DNA of 64,000 bases from the NCBI RefSeq assembly GCF_002000245.1, contig NZ_MTCM01000009.1:62001-126000 (forward strand), given 5' to 3'. Position numbers and translations under genes: made by a program. Positions 58,486 to 64,000 of the stretch are shown here, piece by piece; positions within the stretch are counted from its first letter, which is position 1, and each line of letters opens with the position of its first letter. The notes under the pieces are model-generated. The model was not told the DNA's origin, searched no databases, and saw nothing but the letters and a program-made list of their open reading frames with translations. This stretch comes from Sphingobacterium sp. CZ-UAM. Its GTDB lineage: Bacteria; Bacteroidota; Bacteroidia; Sphingobacteriales; Sphingobacteriaceae.

Positions 58486-59394
58486 ATGATGAACTCAAAA
58501 TTGAATATCTATCGCAAGGAATGGCTAGATGTTATCTTTGCAGACCGCAACAAAATGTATGGTGCATATGAATTACGAAATTTGTCAAACAGAGCAACCA
58601 ATGTGGGATTGGCTATTGTTGTATCCTTTGCGTTCCTTTTGATTGGGGGAACCTATGCCTATAACAAATATTTCAAAAAAACTATAACGGAAACAACGAC
58701 TACAGTGGTAGTTTTAACTCCTGAGCATCTAGACGAAATTCAGAAAGAAGCCGACAAAAAAGACGAGGTAAAAAAGGAACCTGTTTTAATGCAGGAGAAA
58801 GCACCACAACAGATTGCGCAGGATGTTTCAAAGTTTAATCTTGTACGGATGCCGGAACCTAAGATTACGAAAGCAAGTAACGTTACCGAAGATGTTGCTA
58901 CGCAGGATGAATTGAAGAAACCGAATACAATGACAGCGCGTATCACATTGAAAGCGAACGCGGCGGGTACATATATCGCTAGGGGTGAATTTGGGCCATC
59001 TACCAAGAATGGCGAAATTACGGGTCATCGTGTGGGGCCTGAGTCAGGTGGTGGAACAGATGGAAATTTAGACCAGCCTTTTGTTACGGTGGAAATCATG
59101 CCTACCCCTGTGGGAGGACTTCCCGCTTTTATGAAGTGGGTTTCAGAAAACTATAGTTTTCCGCAATCGGCTTTGGATCAGGGGGTATCGGGTGTTATTG
59201 AAGTATCTTTTGTGGTAGAACGGGACGGATCTTTGACTGATATTGCTGTAAAACGCGATATGAACTTTGGAACAGGGGAGGCTGCCGTTAGTTTATTGAA
59301 AAAGGCGAGGAAGTGGAAACCCGGTGTTCAGAATGGACGTGCCGTTCGAGTGGCCTATACTTTGCCTATCCGTTTAAGTGCAGTATCTCAATAG
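58486..59394 (+). CDS. Energy transducer TonB
   Basis: A 302-residue TonB-family protein of the Bacteroidota type. A short cytoplasmic N-terminus with the ADRNKMYGAYELRNLSNR motif precedes one transmembrane helix (about residues 39-60). A periplasmic region of Lys/Glu/Pro-rich character follows, then the TonB C-terminal domain (about 210-300; MKWVSENYSFPQSALDQG, GVIEVSFVVERDGSLTDI and final VAYTLPIRL). It passes proton-motive-force energy to outer-membrane receptors such as the SusC proteins here. ExbB and ExbD are not adjacent. Met2 (58489) could also be the start. Confidence 0.93.
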   Translation: MMNSKLNIYRKEWLDVIFADRNKMYGAYELRNLSNRATNVGLAIVVSFAFLLIGGTYAYNKYFKKTITETTTTVVVLTPEHLDEIQKEADKKDEVKKEPVLMQEKAPQQIAQDVSKFNLVRMPEPKITKASNVTEDVATQDELKKPNTMTARITLKANAAGTYIARGEFGPSTKNGEITGHRVGPESGGGTDGNLDQPFVTVEIMPTPVGGLPAFMKWVSENYSFPQSALDQGVSGVIEVSFVVERDGSLTDIAVKRDMNFGTGEAAVSLLKKARKWKPGVQNGRAVRVAYTLPIRLSAVSQ

Positions 59395-59522
59395 TACCTT
59401 TCTTAACTTTATTTAACAGATGGCGTTTTAAACTTTTGATGGTCAATAATACTCTTATAGATAAATAGGTTGGAAAGTCAATCTAGTAGAATTGAAAGAT
59501 TGTTGATTTAAAAAATAGAGAG

Positions 59523-60029
59523 ATGAAAAAATTGATGTTAAGTTTGGCGTTATCCGGATTAATGTTGACAGGTTTCGCGCAGGAGAAAAAGGATCTTAAA
59601 TCAGATACTAAAGAAATGACCACTCCATTGCACAAGCATTCAAAGGATAGAAAGCACGATGGCTTAAAAAATAAAAAACCTGAAGAATTGGCTAAGATCA
59701 AAACAGATTGCCTGGACCAAAAGTTGAAGTTTACAGATCAACAGCGCAAAGATGTGTATGCATTTCATTTGAAGCAAGCAGAGGATCATAAAAAAATCGC
59801 GGCTGAGCGCAAATTGTATCGCGAAAAAATGAGAAAACAACGTGCTGCGGATCATAAAAAAATGATGAGCTTATTGACTCCAGAACAGCAAAAAACATTA
59901 AAAGATTCTTACGCTGAGAATCATAAAAAGCATAGAGAAAATTGGAGAAAAGATCGACAAATGCGAAAAGGTGATTTTAAGAAAGGCGAGGGTGAAAAAG
60001 TAGTTGATGCTGAAGCAAAAACAACTTAA
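59523..60029 (+). CDS. Small secreted basic protein, DUF4890/Spy-like
   Basis: A 168-residue exported protein. The signal peptide ends at LTGFAQ (about residue 20). The mature part is very rich in Lys, His, Asp and Gln and is predicted to be helical, with LKFTDQQRKDVYAFHLKQ and MMSLLTPEQQKTLKDSY repeats that recall Spy/CpxP-like LTPEQ motifs and the DUF4890 group. A periplasmic chaperone-like or metal-binding role is possible but not shown. The His-rich N-terminal part (TTPLHKHSKDRKHDG) may bind metal. It is 128 bp after tonB and ends in its own terminator. Family assignment is tentative. Confidence 0.75.
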   Translation: MKKLMLSLALSGLMLTGFAQEKKDLKSDTKEMTTPLHKHSKDRKHDGLKNKKPEELAKIKTDCLDQKLKFTDQQRKDVYAFHLKQAEDHKKIAAERKLYREKMRKQRAADHKKMMSLLTPEQQKTLKDSYAENHKKHRENWRKDRQMRKGDFKKGEGEKVVDAEAKTT

Positions 60030-60079
60030 GGTTAAAAGAAAGAATAGTTTTCATATTAATAATTGGTGAGTGTTAGTTG

Positions 60080-60104
60080 AAAAGGGGATCATTGGTCCCC
60101 TTTT
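60080..60104 (+). terminator. Terminator after the small secreted protein
   Basis: A 9-bp stem (60080-60088 with 60096-60104) is followed by T-rich sequence, 50 bp past the stop. Confidence 0.75.
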
Positions 60105-60343
60105 TTATTTTTCTGAATTGTCTGTTTTCTATTGATCAGAAAGAACCTTCAGTTGATTTTCATGACTGTTGCTGCTTATAAGAGCATATAGGTTTTTTCT
60201 GAAAGGTATGTTCTATTAATCCATATTTGTGTCATATGGTCTCCATATAAACTCCTTAAGCCGATTCTAGCGGGGGAGTAAGCGCTATCAGTCATTCAAT
60301 TTATCTTTTTTAGGTTATCAGCAGTAGACGGAGCGAAGCCAAT
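60105..60343. other. Intergenic region between two terminators
   Basis: Only 239 bp remain between the hairpins at 60080 and 60344, in a total gene-free gap of 354 bp. I see no gene, tRNA or strong repeat in it. Confidence 0.6.
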
Positions 60344-60382
60344 AAAAAGTGGCATTAGTCTGATAAGCTAATGCCACTTTTT
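60344..60382 (-). terminator. Terminator after lutB
   Basis: A perfect 15-bp stem (60344-60358 with 60368-60382) with a 9-nt loop and T-tract on either side abuts the lutB stop codon. Confidence 0.92.
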
Positions 60383-60383
60383 G

Positions 60384-61772
60384 TTATTCTTTGTTTTTTT
60401 GTTGCTCTTTCCATTGTTTTGAAAAAGATTTTTCAGCTAGCTTGGGTAGTTCCCGTTGATCGCCCCAGGTTTTTTTAAAAAACTTTCGGAGGAAGAAGTT
60501 TTTGAATTTTCCGCCAAAGAAATCAATCAATTTTCGACGTTGTATTCCGTATGTAAACCAGCTCCAGACTTTTTGTTCTGTTTTAGTTGATAAACCCTGC
60601 TCTACGGAGTCTTTTCTGTTGACAAGAAGCATACGTTGAATATCGATGCCCACTGGGCAAACTTCTGTACATTTGCCACAAAGAGTAGACGCATAGCTCA
60701 AGTGCTTAAACTCCTTCATCCCATTTAAATGGGGAGAAATGAGCGATCCGATTGGGCCTTGATAGGTTGTCTCATAGGTATGCCCGCCTATATTTTGATA
60801 AATGGGACACACATTTAAGCAAGCGCCACAGCGGATACAATACAGGCCCTGGCGTTGTTCTTTTTGTGCAAGCAGATTACTGCGGCCATTGTCAAGCAGG
60901 ATAACATACATTTCTTCAGGTCCATCGGATTCATAGGATTGTTTTGGTCCGGTCAGTAAGGTATTGTATACCGTTAGATTTTGACCAGTACCATGGGTGG
61001 ATAATAGTGGCCAAAATACCTCAAGATCCTGTATCGTCGGAATAATCTTCTCGATACCGACCACGGCAATATGTGTTTTTGGAAAAGTAGAAGTCAGACG
61101 TGCATTTCCTTCATTTTCTGTAATCGCTATACTGCCTGTTTCAGCGATTAAGAAATTAGCTCCAGTAATTCCTACTTCTGCTGCTAAATATTTGTCTCTT
61201 AGGAGTTCACGGGCTTTCAGTGTTAACTGTTCTGCGGAGGCATCCAATGGGGTTTCAAATTTTTCGTGAAAAAGCTTAGCGATATCTTCCAGGCTTAGAT
61301 GCATAGCAGGAGTGACAAAATGGTAGGGTTTCTGATCTAATAGCTGAATAATATATTCTCCCAGATCAGTCTCAATGGCTTCTATGTTTTTCGATTCCAA
61401 AAAATGATTTAACTCAATTTCTTCCGTAGCCATAGATTTAGATTTTACAATCGACCGTGTTCTTTTTCGTTCGATGATTTTATAAATCTCCTCCCGTGCC
61501 TCGTCGGCATCATTAGCCCAGATTACTTTCCCACCACGTGCGGTAAAATTTGCTTCAAACTGTAATAGATATCGGTCTAGATTTTCCATTACTTTCCATT
61601 TGATCAAATTTGCTTTTATTTTGGTGTTTTCGAGATCTGCAAATTTGCTTTTCCCTTTTATAAAAGCAATACTGTATTTGTCGATATTGTAATTGATAAT
61701 ATCGCGATGTTTGGTGTCAAATGCTTTCTGCGCACTTTCCTTTAAAAACGTATTTGCCGTACTCTCTGACAT
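60384..61772 (-). CDS. lutB: LutB/YkgF-family iron-sulfur protein of lactate utilisation
   Basis: A 462-residue protein. The N-terminal LUD domain (about 60-300) contains NFLIAETGSIAITENEGNAR, and the C-terminal part holds two 4Fe-4S motifs, CIRCGACLNVCP and CGKCTEVCP (about residues 315-375), then a helical tail. In Bacillus, LutABC oxidise L-lactate, with LutB bridging flavin/NAD and iron-sulfur centres. LutA (Fe-S oxidoreductase) and LutC are not adjacent in this window, so the other subunits must be elsewhere or the protein works in another complex. It follows aspS on the same strand after a terminator. Confidence 0.9.
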   Translation of the reverse strand: MSESTANTFLKESAQKAFDTKHRDIINYNIDKYSIAFIKGKSKFADLENTKIKANLIKWKVMENLDRYLLQFEANFTARGGKVIWANDADEAREEIYKIIERKRTRSIVKSKSMATEEIELNHFLESKNIEAIETDLGEYIIQLLDQKPYHFVTPAMHLSLEDIAKLFHEKFETPLDASAEQLTLKARELLRDKYLAAEVGITGANFLIAETGSIAITENEGNARLTSTFPKTHIAVVGIEKIIPTIQDLEVFWPLLSTHGTGQNLTVYNTLLTGPKQSYESDGPEEMYVILLDNGRSNLLAQKEQRQGLYCIRCGACLNVCPIYQNIGGHTYETTYQGPIGSLISPHLNGMKEFKHLSYASTLCGKCTEVCPVGIDIQRMLLVNRKDSVEQGLSTKTEQKVWSWFTYGIQRRKLIDFFGGKFKNFFLRKFFKKTWGDQRELPKLAEKSFSKQWKEQQKNKE

Positions 61773-61795
61773 CTAATCTGCTGATTTTTCACAAA

Positions 61796-61823
61796 AAAAG
61801 TTGGTCGTTTCCTACCAACTTTT
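61796..61823 (-). terminator. Terminator between aspS and lutB
   Basis: A perfect 10-bp stem (61796-61805 with 61814-61823) is followed by seven T on the minus strand. Confidence 0.85.
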
Positions 61824-61868
61824 AAATATAGTGTTAATAAATTGTTTCTCGAAAATCGAGCTTGAAAT

Positions 61869-63620
61869 TTATTCTTTTATATCGATATTCAGGCTTAATT
61901 CATTCAATTGTTCCTGGTGAATAGTTGATGGAGCATCAATCATGACATCTCTTCCGGAATTGTTTTTCGGGAAGGCAATCACATCTCGGATCGTATCTAG
62001 TCCAGCTAATAGTGAGACAAGTCTGTCGAAGCCAAATGCTAAGCCACCATGCGGAGGAGCGCCATAGGTAAATGCTTCCATCAAGAAACCAAATTGTTTC
62101 TGTGCCTCTTCCGGACTAAATCCAAGATGTTTAAACATAAGGGATTGCAGCTCTCTGTCGTGAATACGGATAGATCCGCCACCTACTTCGACACCATTTA
62201 AGACAAAGTCGTAAGCATTAGCCCTTACTTCACCGGGGTTTGTGTCCAGTAAAGGGATATCCTCTGGTTTTGGAGAGGTAAAAGGGTGGTGCATAGCATG
62301 GTAACGTGCGCTGTCCTCATCCCATTCCAATAAAGGGAAGTCAACAACCCATAGGGGAGCAAAAGTGTCTTTGTTGCGAAGACCGAGTTGCGAAGCAACT
62401 TCTAGACGTAGTTCGTTTAATTGCTTACGAACTTTATCCTTGCCGCCCGCCATAATTAATAATAGATCGCCTGGTTTCGCGTGGAACTTAGCGGCGATAG
62501 CTGTTAATTGTTCTGGTGTAAAAAATTTATCAACAGAAGATTTAACTGAACCATCTTCATTCACACGTGCATAGACTAAACCTGTAGCGCCGATTTGAGG
62601 TCGTTTTATAAAATCGGTTAAGGCATCCAATTGTTTCCTTGTGTAATGCGCGCAATTTTCGGCGTTGATACCAACAACCAACTCCGCTGCATCAAATACA
62701 GGGAATCCCTTTTCTTTTGCGACATCATTCAATTCTACAAACTGCATTCCGAAACGGATATCTGGTTTATCTGAGCCATAAAGACGCATAGCGTCTGCAT
62801 AGGTCATCCGAGGTACGGACCCAAGGTCTATGCCTTTGATCGTTTTGAAGATGTGTTTTGCCAATCCTTCAAAAATATTGAGCACGTCTTCTTGTTCAAC
62901 AAATGACATTTCACAGTCGATTTGTGTAAACTCCGGTTGACGGTCGGCACGTAGGTCTTCATCACGGAAACATTTGACAATCTGGAAATAGCGATCAAAA
63001 CCTGATACCATTAAAAGTTGTTTGAATGTCTGCGGTGACTGAGGTAATGCATAAAATTCACCTGGGTTCATACGGGAAGGAACGACAAAATCCCGTGCTC
63101 CTTCCGGAGTCGATTTGATGAGATAAGGTGTTTCTACTTCTAAAAAATTCTGAGAGTCAAGATAACGACGTACTTCCTGAGAAGTTTTATGTCGTAAAAT
63201 AAGGTTCTCACGTACCGGATTACGACGTAAATCCAGGTATCTGAATTTCATCCGGATATCGTCACCACCGTCTGTTTCGTCTTCGATTGTGAAGGGAGGT
63301 AGTTTCGCTGCATTTAATATCTCAAGGTTTGAAACCTTGATTTCAATATCTCCGGTGGAGATTTTGGAATTTTTATTGGAACGTTCAATAACCTCTCCGG
63401 TTACCTTTATGACATATTCTCTTCCCAGTTCACGGGCACTAGCACGTAAAGACGCGTCATCATCTGCATTGAACGTTAATTGTGTGATACCATAGCGGTC
63501 TCTAACATCGATGAAAGTCATACCGCCCAAATCGCGGGATTTTTGAACCCATCCACTTAGGGTAACCGTTTTCCCTAAGTCAGCTAATGTTAATTCTCCA
63601 CAAGTGTGTGTTCTGTGCAT
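61869..63620 (-). CDS. aspS: Aspartate--tRNA ligase
   Basis: A 583-residue class II aminoacyl-tRNA synthetase. The N-terminal OB-fold anticodon domain (about 1-105; VTLSGWVQKSRDLGG, FIDVRDRYG) is followed by the catalytic core with FLEVETPYL, the FRDEDLRADRQPEFTQIDCEMSF-type motif 2, an inserted GAD domain (about 290-410) and the closing motif 3 GGLAFGFDRLVSLL. The length is that of bacterial-type AspRS. A TAATTTTG -7 candidate lies at 63652-63645 on the minus strand, 25 bp before the ATG. Whether it is discriminating or not (Asp/Asn) depends on the presence of AsnRS or GatCAB elsewhere. Confidence 0.97.
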   Translation of the reverse strand: MHRTHTCGELTLADLGKTVTLSGWVQKSRDLGGMTFIDVRDRYGITQLTFNADDDASLRASARELGREYVIKVTGEVIERSNKNSKISTGDIEIKVSNLEILNAAKLPPFTIEDETDGGDDIRMKFRYLDLRRNPVRENLILRHKTSQEVRRYLDSQNFLEVETPYLIKSTPEGARDFVVPSRMNPGEFYALPQSPQTFKQLLMVSGFDRYFQIVKCFRDEDLRADRQPEFTQIDCEMSFVEQEDVLNIFEGLAKHIFKTIKGIDLGSVPRMTYADAMRLYGSDKPDIRFGMQFVELNDVAKEKGFPVFDAAELVVGINAENCAHYTRKQLDALTDFIKRPQIGATGLVYARVNEDGSVKSSVDKFFTPEQLTAIAAKFHAKPGDLLLIMAGGKDKVRKQLNELRLEVASQLGLRNKDTFAPLWVVDFPLLEWDEDSARYHAMHHPFTSPKPEDIPLLDTNPGEVRANAYDFVLNGVEVGGGSIRIHDRELQSLMFKHLGFSPEEAQKQFGFLMEAFTYGAPPHGGLAFGFDRLVSLLAGLDTIRDVIAFPKNNSGRDVMIDAPSTIHQEQLNELSLNIDIKE

Positions 63621-64000
63621 ATCTTAATAAAAATAAAATTTATACAAAATTATTGGTTTTACTCGACAATAACGAATTCTACTGTTCTTATTTGAATGCC
63701 GTTCTCCCACTTTCAACCACACCCGTAGATATCTGTTTTTCCATCCACCACTTTCTCCCATTTTTTTTGCAAAAATGGATCAAAATTAAATTTCTAGAGG
63801 GGAAATTTTTACAATTCCTTTCCCGTTTTCGGAAAAAAATAGAAAAATATCTGTCCTTGTTTTCAGTATATATATGAATGGAAAATGCAGTTTAACTGCT
63901 TGTAAATAAGGTTTTATGTGTTGTAAGGTGGGTGCGTTGTATTTTTTCTTGTAGCGATTTTTCGATGTGGAAAACTTTTTTATGTTGTAAAGTGGGGGAA
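63621..64000. other. Gene-free window end with AAAGTGG/GTGGG repeats, MraZ-box-like
   Basis: This 380-bp stretch has no convincing gene. It contains AAAGTGG on the minus strand at 63754-63748 and 63713-63707, both beside GGGA or GGTG tails, and on the plus strand at 63989-63995 (in AAAGTGGGGGAA, the window end), plus GTGGGTG at 63928-63934. MraZ binds TGGG/AAAGTGG direct repeats in front of the division and cell-wall (dcw) cluster. The window may stop just before mraZ on the plus strand; this is an inference. Confidence 0.4.

Noticed and set aside
1..64000. Insertion sequences, CRISPR arrays, rRNA genes or prophage
   Set aside because: No transposase, direct-repeat array, rRNA signature or phage structural gene was seen on either strand.

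Overview
The window looks like a chromosomal segment of a Bacteroidota bacterium, most likely Sphingobacteriaceae (Sphingobacterium-like). The evidence is three SusC/SusD outer-membrane pairs, SusD lipoproteins with short lipobox signals, promoters of the Bacteroidota type (TTG, 17-23 bp, TAnnTTTG), few Shine-Dalgarno sequences, an LptD/TamB/TonB envelope set and AT-rich DNA. The genus is an inference from gene content. I saw no rRNA, insertion sequence, phage gene or CRISPR array.

Layout. 1-2.9 kb: the 3' part of a susC and a complete susD. 3.1-6.6 kb: a TonB-dependent siderophore-type receptor abutting a PepSY membrane protein (iron uptake). 6.9-8.2 kb: a secreted glycerophosphodiester phosphodiesterase and a small TPR protein. 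8.3-13.0 kb: a second SusC plus SusD-like_2 pair. 13.6-31.1 kb: the core of the window, a sialic-acid (Neu5Ac) foraging locus with a sulfatase, a GntR/FadR-type regulator, and a co-directional run of susC, susD, N-acetylneuraminate lyase, cyclically permuted mutarotase, MFS transporter, two-domain sialate O-acetylesterase, AGE-family epimerase, GH20 hexosaminidase and GH33 sialidase. 31.1-64 kb is mostly housekeeping and envelope: two small unknown proteins, tex, tatA, a MATE pump, a 2-oxoacid dehydrogenase E2, cinA, lptD, an amidase, an MlaD protein, an S9 peptidase, a CreD/COQ4-like/winged-helix cluster, tRNA-Leu, trigger factor, TamB, tsaD, a lipoprotein, TonB, a basic secreted protein, lutB and aspS. 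The last 300 bases carry AAAGTGG/GTGGG repeats that resemble MraZ boxes.

How the genes fit together. In the sialic-acid locus the exported enzymes would strip sulfate, O-acetyl groups, terminal sialic acid and HexNAc from glycans. The SusC/SusD pair imports the product across the outer membrane, and the MFS protein moves Neu5Ac into the cytoplasm. There the lyase gives ManNAc plus pyruvate and the epimerase gives GlcNAc. A palindrome, TATGT-N3-ACATA, occurs in front of the sulfatase, in the regulator/susC divergent region, and (one half-site imperfect) over the predicted susC transcription start. I infer that it is the operator of the GntR-family protein and that it joins the sulfatase to the regulon.

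A second regulator/operator pairing is visible at 47.3-50.3 kb. A perfect palindrome, TACTTTG-N5-CAAAGTA, lies just upstream of two operons: a membrane protein with a winged-helix regulator, and a COQ4-like protein with CreD. The COQ4-like protein carries the exact HDxxH-x11-E metal motif, although this phylum is thought to use menaquinone rather than ubiquinone. These two control circuits are the most interesting signals in the window.
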